Source: Pseudomonadales bacterium (GTDB lineage: Bacteria; Pseudomonadota; Gammaproteobacteria; Pseudomonadales; Pseudohongiellaceae). Taken from it: a stretch of DNA of 64,000 nt. Location: NCBI GenBank assembly GCA_012103535.1, contig WLWQ01000002.1:1116001-1180000 (forward strand), in the 5' to 3' direction. This document shows positions 48,320 to 57,735 of the stretch, piece by piece (the stretch's first letter is position 1; each line of letters begins with the position of its first letter). The position numbers and the translations under genes were made by a program. The notes beneath the pieces are model-generated. The model was given only the letters and a program-made list of their open reading frames with translations. It ran no database searches and had not been told where the DNA came from.

Positions 48320-48850
48320 TTAGGGAAGTTGCCTTAAAGTTAATGTTGATCCACTTTGAGTAAACTCAACTTGTCTTAATGCGCTCATACCTAGCAGAAT
48401 TGTATTTCCTAACATGCTTGGAGTAACACTGGCATCTATGTCATAGAGCGCAATGTTTCCTATCCTGAGTTCATCAATTTCCGTAGAAAATACAGTAACA
48501 ACACCATTTGCAGTTGAAGCTTGATGGGCGTAGCCCCGAACGAGGTTAGCTTCCTCGGCGATTCCAGATGGAATTGCAACATCCGTGGCACCCGTATCTA
48601 ACAAAAAGGTGACTGGTATCCCATTTATTTGTCCATCTGCTACATAATGACCTTGTCGGTTCCTTTCTAGCGCAACTTCTCGAATGCCCGTATTAGAAAT
48701 GGATGAGTCCGGATTGCGGTTAGGGTTAGCCTGATTGCCTAACCAGTCATCAAAAAAAACCGTAAGTGCGATGAGCCCCAGCGTGAAACTGGCGATGAGC
48801 ATTCCTTGGCCTATGTTTTTGCCCGGTGGGTGCTTTTCTGGAGTAGACAT
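48320..48850 (-). CDS. Membrane-anchored retropepsin-like aspartic protease
   Basis: The 176-residue protein has an N-terminal membrane helix (MLIASFTLGLIALTVFF). A clan AA aspartic protease domain (TIGR02281 type) follows, with the active-site FLLDTGATDVAIP and a GMSALRQVEFTQSG closing strand. One domain implies action as a dimer. The substrate is unknown. It starts 11 bases before nadC on the minus strand, so the two are probably co-transcribed. Confidence 0.88.
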   Translation of the reverse strand: MSTPEKHPPGKNIGQGMLIASFTLGLIALTVFFDDWLGNQANPNRNPDSSISNTGIREVALERNRQGHYVADGQINGIPVTFLLDTGATDVAIPSGIAEEANLVRGYAHQASTANGVVTVFSTEIDELRIGNIALYDIDASVTPSMLGNTILLGMSALRQVEFTQSGSTLTLRQLP

Positions 48851-48996
48851 CTAACGGATTATGGCTCATGGATTGCGGAATATAAAGTTGTGACGGAGTT
48901 CAAATTTTTGGGTGTTATTCTTGACCACGCAGGCTCGGTTTTGCCTTGATTTGATTGAAAAAATCACCGTCTGTGAACAGTTTCAATGTTCCTGCC

Positions 48997-49026
48997 TTGC
49001 AGCGGTGATATAAGTATTCCTAATAA
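48997..49026 (+). promoter_or_regulatory. Putative promoter of the DUF1631 gene
   Basis: TTGCAG and TAATAA are separated by 18 bases in the 204-base gap between divergent genes. They lie about 30 bases before the DUF1631 start. Confidence 0.4.
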
Positions 49027-49054
49027 TTAATTGCGCAGATAGTTCCTACAGCTT

Positions 49055-50629
49055 ATGGCGATAGCTTCTGACTTCAAATATGTAACGTTAATAGAGTCTG
49101 ACGACACAGTGCGTTTGGAAAAAATTCGCTGGTCGATTCGTCAGCGCTTGCGCAAACAAATGTTACAGCTAAGTGCTGACTTTTTTGATGAAGTTGATGA
49201 TTTTCTATTTAGCGGCGGCCAGCAAGGGCAATTCGCTAAGGACTCCGTGTACCTGAAATCGATGCGTGAAATTCGTGCAAAGCAGAGTTTGTTCGAAGAG
49301 ACATTCATCAAACATGCAATGAGTGAAATAAAGGCTTCCTATAGAGCTGACGTATCGAATAGTCATACTTCAATTGAAACCATTACGCAAACTTCCAGCA
49401 ACTCCTTAGAAAAAGTTGAAATAGATATCGCCTTAAAGGCTATCACTCGGAAAGGGAGGAAGGTCTATTCGGCTTTAATGAAACAGATAGATTCACTAAA
49501 TGGAAATTCTCGGAGTAGTAAAAGAATCAAGCTGATTGCCAACGATATCTTGTTGATTGCAACAGTGGCAGCATTTGCTAGATCTCATGGTGTTTTCAAA
49601 GTACCTCTGGAAGTGAGGCTAGTTTTCATCAAGTTGTTTGAAAAACACTTCGTCATGAAATTGGAAAAACTGTTTCTGGACATTATATCAATCGTGAACA
49701 ATGCGAATGACCAAAATTTTGTTGAAAAGCTCTATTCGTCATCCTCTGCATTTCAAACAGAAATAACACAAATAAAACAATCTCAAGATAGATTGCAGGA
49801 ACAAAGAACCGCAGTTGCAGAGCGCGGGGCACAAAAAGCCGACATTGTAGAATCCGCGGTTGCACAATTGATTTCTGCCCTTTGTTTACAGAAGGATTTG
49901 CCGGAATTTATTGATTCAATGATTCGCACGAAATGGCGTTCAGTGATGTTTCTTATTGGACTTAACCAGGGAACTACGAGTATTGAGTGGACCGAGGCAA
50001 AACACACGGTATCCATGTTAACCGCAGCCATAAGTTCAAACTTGTCAGTTAATAAAAGGGATAGGACAGAAATCTATATCCAACTTCGCCAGGGTTTCTC
50101 AATGGTACAAATGGAAGCTACCGAGCAAGAGAATTTTATGACTGAGCTGGAACAACAGTTCGATACTCAAACAGAGAATTTTGAAACCTGCATATTAGTC
50201 CCGGATGAATCTCCATTGGAAAACAAAGATGCACCACCAGAAGCTTCTATTAGCCCAACGGGAGAGGAAATTATAGATCAGTCAGATCTCGATGAGATCG
50301 CGAAACTATTAGGCAGCGAAACTGGCGATGCTGACACGGATGAAAAAGAAAAAGACTTAGAAGATCTGCAAACCGATATTGATCAGCTCGGCGATAAGGC
50401 GCTTGTCCAGTACATAGTGAATGGTAGCTATGAAGATTGTGTGTTAATCCGAGCAGCCAACAATTCACAGCTCTACACAGTTAGAAACGATTCTGGTTTT
50501 TCACTCAATAGATCCCGCCTTGGATTGGCCATTGCATTGCAGAATGGTGAGTTACAAATTCCGGGCTATAAACTGGCGCCAAATTCCCATCAGAACACCT
50601 TGCTTCCTACCTCAATCACTCGCCACTAG
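49055..50629 (+). CDS. DUF1631-family protein
   Basis: This 524-residue, mostly helical cytoplasmic protein matches the plan of DUF1631 proteins found between nadC and ampD in pseudomonads. An N-terminal helical bundle (LRKQMLQLSADFFDEVDDFLF, KSMREIRAKQSLFEETFIKH) leads to FLIGLNQGTTSIEWTEAKHTVSMLTAAI-like helices. A disordered acidic linker (about 385-435) follows, then a C-terminal PilZ-like or beta-rich tail (DCVLIRAANNSQLYTVRNDSGF, FSLNRSRLGLAIALQNGEL). Function is not established. It is shorter than many relatives. No signal peptide. Confidence 0.7.
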   Translation: MAIASDFKYVTLIESDDTVRLEKIRWSIRQRLRKQMLQLSADFFDEVDDFLFSGGQQGQFAKDSVYLKSMREIRAKQSLFEETFIKHAMSEIKASYRADVSNSHTSIETITQTSSNSLEKVEIDIALKAITRKGRKVYSALMKQIDSLNGNSRSSKRIKLIANDILLIATVAAFARSHGVFKVPLEVRLVFIKLFEKHFVMKLEKLFLDIISIVNNANDQNFVEKLYSSSSAFQTEITQIKQSQDRLQEQRTAVAERGAQKADIVESAVAQLISALCLQKDLPEFIDSMIRTKWRSVMFLIGLNQGTTSIEWTEAKHTVSMLTAAISSNLSVNKRDRTEIYIQLRQGFSMVQMEATEQENFMTELEQQFDTQTENFETCILVPDESPLENKDAPPEASISPTGEEIIDQSDLDEIAKLLGSETGDADTDEKEKDLEDLQTDIDQLGDKALVQYIVNGSYEDCVLIRAANNSQLYTVRNDSGFSLNRSRLGLAIALQNGELQIPGYKLAPNSHQNTLLPTSITRH

Positions 50630-50721
50630 TATTCTTCGGTAATATAAGCCCAAGAGAAGCGAATTACCTATTTGTGCTAATATTTCTTCTCTGCTAGAAC
50701 AGGAATGGCGGCGCATTTCTC

Positions 50722-51270
50722 ATGGCTTTTCAAATTTCTAATCACTTGCTCGACGGCGCCATTCAATGTCCGTCACCTAACTGCAGTGAGAGAGATGATG
50801 AGAATGAGATTGACCTCTTAGTGATTCACAATATTAGTCTTCCCCCAGGCCAATTCGAGACAGGTTGCATCGCGCAGTTGTTCTGCAACGAGCTCGACAC
50901 TAAAGCACATCCTTATTTTGCCGAAATTGGGCATCTCAAGGTTTCTTCCCACATACTCATTAGCAGATCAGGGGCTGTGACTCAATTTGTACCCTTTGAC
51001 AAAAAAGCCTGGCATGCCGGAGAGTCGACTTTTGATGGCCGTAGCAATTGCAATGATTTTTCGATCGGTATAGAACTGGAAGGCACAGATTACGAAGAAT
51101 TTACCGATATACAATATGAGGTTCTCGCAAGCATCACAAATTTGCTTATACAAGAATATTCATGTTTGAATTCAGAGAGAATCGTGGGGCATAGTGATAT
51201 TTCTCCTGGTAGGAAAACCGATCCTGGTCCGTTTTTCGATTGGGTAAAATATCGAAGTGTTACTAATTAG
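50722..51270 (+). CDS. ampD: 1,6-anhydro-N-acetylmuramyl-L-alanine amidase AmpD
   Basis: The 182-residue cytoplasmic zinc amidase cleaves the peptide from anhydro-muropeptides in wall recycling. Zinc ligands appear in VIHNISLPPG (first His), AGESTFDGRSNCNDFSIGIELEG (WHAGES segment) and GHSDISPGRKTDPGPFFDW (His and Asp). Its loss derepresses AmpC beta-lactamase in species with AmpR; no ampR or ampC is in the window. It lies 27 bases before ampE; the transporter ampG is found 9 kb further on. Confidence 0.96.
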   Translation: MAFQISNHLLDGAIQCPSPNCSERDDENEIDLLVIHNISLPPGQFETGCIAQLFCNELDTKAHPYFAEIGHLKVSSHILISRSGAVTQFVPFDKKAWHAGESTFDGRSNCNDFSIGIELEGTDYEEFTDIQYEVLASITNLLIQEYSCLNSERIVGHSDISPGRKTDPGPFFDWVKYRSVTN

Positions 51271-51297
51271 CTAAATGATAACCATCAAATTTCCGTT

Positions 51298-52236
51298 ATG
51301 AACTTTCTCGTCATTCTGATTTGTTTAACGATTAACTACTTATGGTTAAAAGATTTTGACCGCTTTGATGACACATGGTTTTTCAAATTGCGGGCTAAAG
51401 TAGAAAATTTTTCTAAAGATCTGGCAGAAAAAATGAGTCAGGGTTGGTTTTTCAATCTATTACTTATTTATGGCATTCCATTGTTGGTATTAACGCTGAC
51501 TCTATTCTTATTGGAAGACCGCATGTTCGGAATTCCAACGATGCTGGTGCATATACTTATATTGTTGGTGGCATTCGACCGCACTCAACCAGGTAAGTTG
51601 GCCAGTGATTTCCTTGCTAAATGGCGTGGAGGTGACATAGAAGGATGCTCACTCTATCTGCAGCAGGAACTCTCCGTTTCGGAATCTGAGTCCTTAGGGG
51701 ATGAAGAGAGTGTAAGTAACTTTTTTAGTAAGCAACTAGTCTATCGCTGTTTTGAGAAGATGTTCGTCATGTTTTTTTGGTACATGTTAACCGGGCCGCT
51801 GGGCATTCTTTTTAGTTATGTCAGCTATCAATTGCGGGACAGCCATCGAGAAGACCAACCTGAGCAGGAAGTTGCATTAGTTAATAATCTAATACGGGTA
51901 TTGGAATGGATTCCATTGCGCTTGTTAGCAATTACTTTTTCTCTTGCAGGTAATTTTGTCCGTTGCTTCGAGCGAGTTAAAGAATCATTTTGGGATTTCT
52001 CCGGCGAGAATCATTCATCAGATTTGCTGATTTCCTATGCTAATTGCGCTTTAGCCGGCGCGAGTTTTCAATCGGCTGGAGAAGATGATGCCGAAGAAAC
52101 TGAAGTAGTGGAAAATCCTGAACGGGAACAAAAAGCCCGAGAGATACAAGCCTTACAGGCGCTTCTAGAAAGAAGCCAGGCGATTTGGCTCAGTGTCCTG
52201 GCGATAATCACTATTTTTGGATTACAAGCGACTTAA
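51298..52236 (+). CDS. ampE: AmpE-like membrane protein
   Basis: The 312-residue polytopic protein has membrane segments at about 1-17, 52-72, 76-98, 155-175 and at the C-terminus. It shares AmpE features such as [21 protein letters not shown] and [33 protein letters not shown] (in segments) and [15 protein letters not shown]. AmpE is often linked to ampD and regarded as a sensory or signalling membrane protein, of unproven mechanism. It follows ampD directly. Confidence 0.9.
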   Translation: MNFLVILICLTINYLWLKDFDRFDDTWFFKLRAKVENFSKDLAEKMSQGWFFNLLLIYGIPLLVLTLTLFLLEDRMFGIPTMLVHILILLVAFDRTQPGKLASDFLAKWRGGDIEGCSLYLQQELSVSESESLGDEESVSNFFSKQLVYRCFEKMFVMFFWYMLTGPLGILFSYVSYQLRDSHREDQPEQEVALVNNLIRVLEWIPLRLLAITFSLAGNFVRCFERVKESFWDFSGENHSSDLLISYANCALAGASFQSAGEDDAEETEVVENPEREQKAREIQALQALLERSQAIWLSVLAIITIFGLQAT

Positions 52237-52451
52237 TAAGGGTGTGTCAGTGTAGATTCGGCCCGAAAAAATTGTTCATCTGTGAATTCGTAGTAATTAT
52301 CCAAGGCTTCCTCAGAAATATGTAGTATTTGATCAAAAATTGATCAATTCTAAGTCTACATGCACCACTTTCACCCACTTCAGTGATTTTAACTATCTGT
52401 TTTATATGGTTAAAATTTAACTATTTTCGAATCGATTGTTCTTTTAGAAAA

Positions 52452-52539
52452 TGTAGTAAAACTACAAAACCTCTGAAATCAAATTAGAATTTGGTCCTAA
52501 ATTGCAGTAAAATGCGCCCCGCTTTGTAATTAAATTACA
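52452..52539 (+). promoter_or_regulatory. Twin 15-bp palindromes upstream of aceE
   Basis: TGTAGT-AAA-ACTACA at 52452-52466 and TGTAATT-A-AATTACA at 52525-52539 share the form TGTARTWAAAYTACA and are centred 73 bases apart, about seven helical turns. They stand 155 and 70 bases before the aceE ATG. A further TTGATCA-N5-TGATCAA repeat lies near 52329. They do not match the E. coli PdhR box ATTGGT-N3-ACCAAT. The 371-base gap has no gene. Confidence 0.55.
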
Positions 52540-52607
52540 CAAACATAATCAATCAATTACGGAGTAGGGAGCGAACCGGTGATCCTGGAAGCTCAAAGGA
52601 AGCAGCT

Positions 52608-55295
52608 ATGACTAAGCATAATGATGCTAATCCAGAAGAAACAAAGGAATGGCTGGACGCACTCAAGTCGGTCATCGATGTCGAAGGAATTGAGCGAGCT
52701 CACTATCTGCTGGGTCGACTTTCTCATGATGCCAGCCGCGGCGGCTCTAGTGCTCCTACTACCTCAGTAAATACTCCTTACTGCAATACAATTTCTCCCT
52801 CCAATGAAGAACGTATGCCTGGTGACATGTTCATGGAACGCCAGATACGTGGCATTGTTCGTTGGAATGCTATGGCAATGGTAATGCGGGCCAATGTGCG
52901 CGATCCAAGCATCGGTGGACATATTTCAACTTTTGCCTCGGCGGCAACACTTTACGATGTTGGTTTTAATTATTTTTTCAAAGGCCCCGATGGGGATCAT
53001 GAAGGTGATCTTGTTTACTATCAGGGCCACTCCGCTCCCGGCATTTATGCTCGCTCTTATATAGAAGGTAGATTTGACGAAGAACAGCTGGATAATTTTC
53101 GGCAAGAAGTAAACGGAAACGGACTGTCTTCCTATCCACATCCATGGCTAATGCCAAACTATTGGCAATTTCCAACTGTATCTATGGGCCTCGGACCGAT
53201 TCAGGCAATTTATCAAGCGCACGTAATGAAGTACCTAACGAGTCGTGGCTTGATGGAAAATTCCGACCGCAAGATTTGGGCTTTTCTTGGTGACGGCGAA
53301 ACGGACGAGCCAGAATCGCTAGGTGCAATCAGCAAGGCTGGAAGAGAAGGGTTAGACAATCTTATTTTTGTTATTAACTGCAATTTGCAGCGACTGGATG
53401 GGCCGGTGCGCGGCAATGGAAAAATTATTCAGGAACTCGAAGGAGTTTTCCGTGGCGCCGGTTGGAACGTCATTAAAGTAATCTGGGGTCGACATTGGGA
53501 TCCTTTATTCCAGGCTGACAAAGATGGGGTTTTACAAGCGCGAATGGATGAAACTGTAGACGGTGAATTTCAAAACTATGCAAGTCGCGGTGGCGAATAT
53601 ACTCGAGAGCACTTTTTTGGGAAGAGCCCTGAGCTGACCAAACAGGTGGAGCATCTGTCGGATAGCGACATTATGGCTCTCAATCGTGGCGGTCATGATC
53701 CTTACAAGGTCTATGCCGCTTACGCAGAAGCGGTGAAAGCCAACGGCAAGCCAACAGTTATCTTGGCAAAAACAATCAAAGGCTATGCCTTCGGAGCCTC
53801 AGCCGAAGCCCAGAATGCGACCCACTCGGTTAAAAAATTAGATATAGAGTCACTAAAGAAATTTCGTGATCGATTCGGCATACCAATCGATGATGACAAG
53901 CTTGAAGAAGTCCCTTATTACCGACCCTCTCCCGATAGCCTTGAAATAAAGTACATGAATAAGGTCCGGGAAAAACTCGGTGGGCCAGTACCACAAAGAC
54001 GTTCGCAAGCCCAAGCTCTAAAAATTCCTGGAATGGACGCGTTTGAAAACCAAACAAAGAGCAGTGGTGATCGTGAGTTATCAACAACCATGGCCTTTGT
54101 TCGAATGCTCACTGCACTTTGCAAAGATAAGGAAATTGGTGAAAGAGTCGTACCAATAGTGCCGGATGAAGCTCGCACTTTTGGTATGGAGGGTATGTTT
54201 CGGCAGATGGGAATTTATTCCTCGGTTGGCCAACTATATGATCCGGCAGATTCCAATCAGGTCATGTTTTATCGCGAAGATAAGAAAGGGCAAATGTTGG
54301 AAGAGGGTATTACCGAATCTGGAGCTTTTTCAGCCTGGTTGGCTGCTGCTACTTCTTACAGTGTAAATAATTATCCTTTAGTACCTTTCTATATTTATTA
54401 CTCGATGTTTGGCTTTCAACGAGTCGGTGATCTTTGTTGGGCGGCTGGTGATTCTCAAGCCAGAGGATTTTTAATTGGCGCTACTGCAGGTAGAACGACT
54501 TTGAATGGGGAAGGGCTGCAACACCAGGATGGCCACAGTCATTTGCTCTCATCCACTATTCCAAATTGTGTGAGTTACGATCCAACTTATTCCTATGAAC
54601 TAGCGGTCATTGTCCAGGATGGTTTACGCCGTATGTACGAAAACATGGAATCTGTTTTCTATTACATAACCACCATGAACGAAAATTACCAGCAACCGGA
54701 AATGCCAAAAGGTGTCGAAAATGACATCGTAAAAGGCATGTACTTGTTGGAAGACGGCGGTTCAAAAGATTACAAAGTCACTAAACCGGTTAACAAAGAT
54801 CAACGCCTTAGATTATTAGGAAGTGGCACAATTCTAAGAGAAGTTCGCAAAGCAGCCGAGATACTAAGAAAGGACTACTCGGTTGCAGTCGATGTCTGGA
54901 GTGTCACTAGTTTTAATGAGCTAAGAAGAGATGCGCTTGCTGTATCTCGCGAGAATATGTTGCAGCCAGAAAAGAAACCCAAGCAGCCATTTGTTACCGA
55001 AAAGCTGGCGAAGCAAAAAGGACCGGTGGTCGCCACCACAGATTACATGAAGGCCTATTCCGATCAGATTCGTGAATTTGTGCCAGACACTTATAGGGTG
55101 CTCGGTACCGACGGTTTCGGTCGTAGCGATAGTCGCGAACAACTCAGGCATTTTTTTGAAGTTGACAGTAAGTTTGTGGTTCTGGCAGCTTTGACCGAGT
55201 TGAAGGAATTAGGGCTGATAGATTCCAAAGCAATTCTAGCTCACATGAAAGCGACTGGAATCAAACAGGATAAGGTTAATCCACTCAATCAGTAA
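52608..55295 (+). CDS. aceE: Pyruvate dehydrogenase E1 component, homodimeric
   Basis: This 895-residue thiamine-diphosphate enzyme decarboxylates pyruvate and acetylates the E2 lipoyl group. It has WLDALKSVIDVEGIERAHYLL at the start, the TPP/Mg motif GDGETDEPES...NLQRLDGPVRGNGK, and the C-terminal YMKAYSDQIREFVPDTYRVLGTDGFGRSDSREQLRHFFEVD (in segments). Length matches E. coli AceE (887). It is followed by aceF after 34 bases; no lpd is in the window. Confidence 0.98.
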   Translation: MTKHNDANPEETKEWLDALKSVIDVEGIERAHYLLGRLSHDASRGGSSAPTTSVNTPYCNTISPSNEERMPGDMFMERQIRGIVRWNAMAMVMRANVRDPSIGGHISTFASAATLYDVGFNYFFKGPDGDHEGDLVYYQGHSAPGIYARSYIEGRFDEEQLDNFRQEVNGNGLSSYPHPWLMPNYWQFPTVSMGLGPIQAIYQAHVMKYLTSRGLMENSDRKIWAFLGDGETDEPESLGAISKAGREGLDNLIFVINCNLQRLDGPVRGNGKIIQELEGVFRGAGWNVIKVIWGRHWDPLFQADKDGVLQARMDETVDGEFQNYASRGGEYTREHFFGKSPELTKQVEHLSDSDIMALNRGGHDPYKVYAAYAEAVKANGKPTVILAKTIKGYAFGASAEAQNATHSVKKLDIESLKKFRDRFGIPIDDDKLEEVPYYRPSPDSLEIKYMNKVREKLGGPVPQRRSQAQALKIPGMDAFENQTKSSGDRELSTTMAFVRMLTALCKDKEIGERVVPIVPDEARTFGMEGMFRQMGIYSSVGQLYDPADSNQVMFYREDKKGQMLEEGITESGAFSAWLAAATSYSVNNYPLVPFYIYYSMFGFQRVGDLCWAAGDSQARGFLIGATAGRTTLNGEGLQHQDGHSHLLSSTIPNCVSYDPTYSYELAVIVQDGLRRMYENMESVFYYITTMNENYQQPEMPKGVENDIVKGMYLLEDGGSKDYKVTKPVNKDQRLRLLGSGTILREVRKAAEILRKDYSVAVDVWSVTSFNELRRDALAVSRENMLQPEKKPKQPFVTEKLAKQKGPVVATTDYMKAYSDQIREFVPDTYRVLGTDGFGRSDSREQLRHFFEVDSKFVVLAALTELKELGLIDSKAILAHMKATGIKQDKVNPLNQ

Positions 55296-55329
55296 TTCCA
55301 TAGTGGTTACCAAATAGAGAGAAGCATTC

Positions 55330-56937
55330 TTGGCTATTGAAAACATCACAGTTCCAGACCTTGGAGATGCAACGGAAGTTGAAGTGATTGAATTGCTGGT
55401 GTCCGTTGGTCAAGAAGTGGCAGAGAACGATTCGCTCTTAGTGCTAGAAAGCGACAAGGCTGCTATGGAAATTCCTGCGCCAATGGCAGGAGTAGTGAAG
55501 AGTATCGCCGTAAATCTAGGGGATCAGGTTACTACTGGAAGCGAGATGCTCAGCCTGGAAGTCGAAGAAGCTGCGGGCTCACTCAGTGAAGAGACGGCTA
55601 AAGTCGCTAAGCCAGAAGAAGCAGCGAGCGCAGAAGAAGTAAAAGAGGATATTGCGGACGAAGTGCCTGTTTCTACCGAAGTTGCAGCAATTACTATCGA
55701 AGTGCCGGATTTGGGTACTGATGATGAAGTTGACGTAATTGAGATGCACGTGAATGTTGGAGATTCCGTAGCTGTAGATGAATCCCTTATTACTCTCGAG
55801 TCCGATAAGGCCGCTATGGAGGTGCCATCGCCTCAGGCTGGTGAAGTAACAGAATGGCTTATTGCAGTAGGTGATAAAGTAAAGACCGGATCGGCAATAG
55901 CAGTAATTAAGGGCACTGCAGCTACAGTGGCTGCTGAAAAACCCGCCGCCAAATCTCCAGCGCCGGAGCAAGCAGAATCTCCTAAACCAGCACCGACGCC
56001 TGCGCCAATTCCTACGCCAGCGCCAGCGCCCGCGGCAGCATCAGACAAAGTTTATGCCGGCCCAGCCGTACGCAAGCTAGCAAGGGAGTTAGGCGTAGAA
56101 CTCACTTTGGTACCGGGTACAGGTGCAAAAAACCGAATCATCAAAGAAGACATTCATGCATTTGTTAAGAATAGAATAAACGCGCCAGTTGGCAGTGGAA
56201 CACTATCCAGCGCAGTACCTGATATTGATTTCAGCCGGTTTGGAGAAATCGAACAAATACCGCGCACCAAGCTTGATAAGTTAACCGCCACCAATATGCA
56301 TCGCAATTGGACTGCAGTTCCGCATGTTGCGCAATTTAATGAAGCAGATGTAAGCGATTTGGAAGATTTCAGGGCGGAACTGAAATCGGAAGGAGAGAGG
56401 AGAGGAGTTAAATTAACCTTCTTACCTTTTTTACTGAAAGCCTGTGCCAAGGCGCTGAGGGAATACCCTCAATTTAATGTGTCGCTGCATTCCTCCGGCG
56501 AATATCTTATTCAGAAGAAGTATTTCCATATCGGAGTTGCGGTAGCGACCGAAGCAGGTCTCGTTGTGCCAGTAATTCGCAACGTTGATCAAAAGTCCAT
56601 TTGGCAATTAGCGGAAGAAGTTATAACGAGCACTGACAAAGCCAAGCAACGCAAACTTACTATGGAAGATATGCAGGGTGCATGTTTTACAATTTCGAGT
56701 TTGGGTGCAATTGGAGGAACTGGCTTTATACCTATCGTTAATGCGCCTGAAGTGGCAATTCTAGGGGTAGGAAAAACTGATATTAAACCGGTGTTCATCG
56801 ATGGTGAATTTAAACCGCGGAAAATGCTGCCTATAACGCTTGCCTACGATCATAAGGTGGTAAACGGGGTTGATGGCGGATTATTTGCAACTTATTTGGC
56901 AACCCTGCTAGCTGACATTCGTCATCTGGTTCTATAA
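55330..56937 (+). CDS. aceF: Pyruvate dehydrogenase E2 (dihydrolipoamide acetyltransferase)
   Basis: This 535-residue core enzyme moves the acetyl group to CoA. Two lipoyl domains, each with ESDKAAME (lipoyl Lys near 43 and 161), are followed by a Pro/Ala-rich linker. The E1/E3-binding domain comes next (YAGPAVRKLARELGVELTLV), then the catalytic domain, which ends DHKVVNGVDGG with the active-site His. E. coli has three lipoyl domains; two is common elsewhere. It starts at TTG (MAIENITVPDLGDA) with GAGAGAAG upstream. Confidence 0.96.
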   Translation: MAIENITVPDLGDATEVEVIELLVSVGQEVAENDSLLVLESDKAAMEIPAPMAGVVKSIAVNLGDQVTTGSEMLSLEVEEAAGSLSEETAKVAKPEEAASAEEVKEDIADEVPVSTEVAAITIEVPDLGTDDEVDVIEMHVNVGDSVAVDESLITLESDKAAMEVPSPQAGEVTEWLIAVGDKVKTGSAIAVIKGTAATVAAEKPAAKSPAPEQAESPKPAPTPAPIPTPAPAPAAASDKVYAGPAVRKLARELGVELTLVPGTGAKNRIIKEDIHAFVKNRINAPVGSGTLSSAVPDIDFSRFGEIEQIPRTKLDKLTATNMHRNWTAVPHVAQFNEADVSDLEDFRAELKSEGERRGVKLTFLPFLLKACAKALREYPQFNVSLHSSGEYLIQKKYFHIGVAVATEAGLVVPVIRNVDQKSIWQLAEEVITSTDKAKQRKLTMEDMQGACFTISSLGAIGGTGFIPIVNAPEVAILGVGKTDIKPVFIDGEFKPRKMLPITLAYDHKVVNGVDGGLFATYLATLLADIRHLVL

Positions 56938-56965
56938 GTACCAAGTCTCAGAAACATCAATTCCC

Positions 56966-57733
56966 TTAAATGGGAAAGAAAAGTGTTTGCTTGTCTGTTT
57001 CGATCGCTTGGATGTCGCAATCATAAGCTCTAGATAGATTGCTCTGATTTAAAACTTCTTTCTTGTCGCCGCAAAGAAATTCCCCGTGTTCGAACAGGAG
57101 AATGAATTTGTCGCAAAATCTGGACGCGAGGTTTATATCATGGGTTGCCATTAGCATGCTTGCGTTTCTCTTATTGAGAGTCGAGTTCAATACTTTTAAC
57201 ACATTAACTTGAAACGCAATATCGAGATGATTGCTGGGCTCGTCGAGTAAAAATATGTTTGGTGATTGTGCGCTGAGCATAGCGATTGCAACTCTTTGTT
57301 TTTCCCCTCCGGAGAGTGAGTCTAAATGGCGGTGACATAATTCTGTCAATGAGAAATCCCGCAAGGCATTATGGGTAATTTCGAAGTCATCGTTACTATC
57401 CTTAAATAGAGATTGCACGTGAGGGTGACGTCCAAGCATCACAGTTTCCAAAACAGTCGCTGGCAATGTTTCTAATCCGTCTTGAAAGAGAATTCCGATT
57501 TCTCTGGCCAGTTCCGCTCTGCTGTATTCTGCTACATTTCTGTCGTTAAGTTTAATCTCGCCAGTATCAAATTCTCTAAGTCCTGCAATGCAATGAATCA
57601 AAGAAGTTTTTCCTGCGCCGTTTTTACCGAGTAATCCCCAGCATTCGTTAGCTTCGATAGTAAAACTCAAATCTTTGCATAGTAATTTCTCTGCAATGGA
57701 CAAGGTGAGTGATTGAATTTCGAGGCGACTCAT
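56966..57733 (-). CDS. BtuD/FecE-type ABC transporter ATP-binding protein
   Basis: The 255-residue ATPase has Walker A GLLGKNGAGKTSLIHCI, the ABC signature LSGGEKQRVAIAML, Walker B IFLLDEPSNHLDIA and a His switch ATHDIN. It is most like ATPases of vitamin B12, ferric siderophore and haem importers. It follows the permease gene by two bases. The substrate cannot be set because no binding protein is encoded nearby. Confidence 0.9.
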   Translation of the reverse strand: MSRLEIQSLTLSIAEKLLCKDLSFTIEANECWGLLGKNGAGKTSLIHCIAGLREFDTGEIKLNDRNVAEYSRAELAREIGILFQDGLETLPATVLETVMLGRHPHVQSLFKDSNDDFEITHNALRDFSLTELCHRHLDSLSGGEKQRVAIAMLSAQSPNIFLLDEPSNHLDIAFQVNVLKVLNSTLNKRNASMLMATHDINLASRFCDKFILLFEHGEFLCGDKKEVLNQSNLSRAYDCDIQAIETDKQTLFFPI

Positions 57734-57735
57734 CG

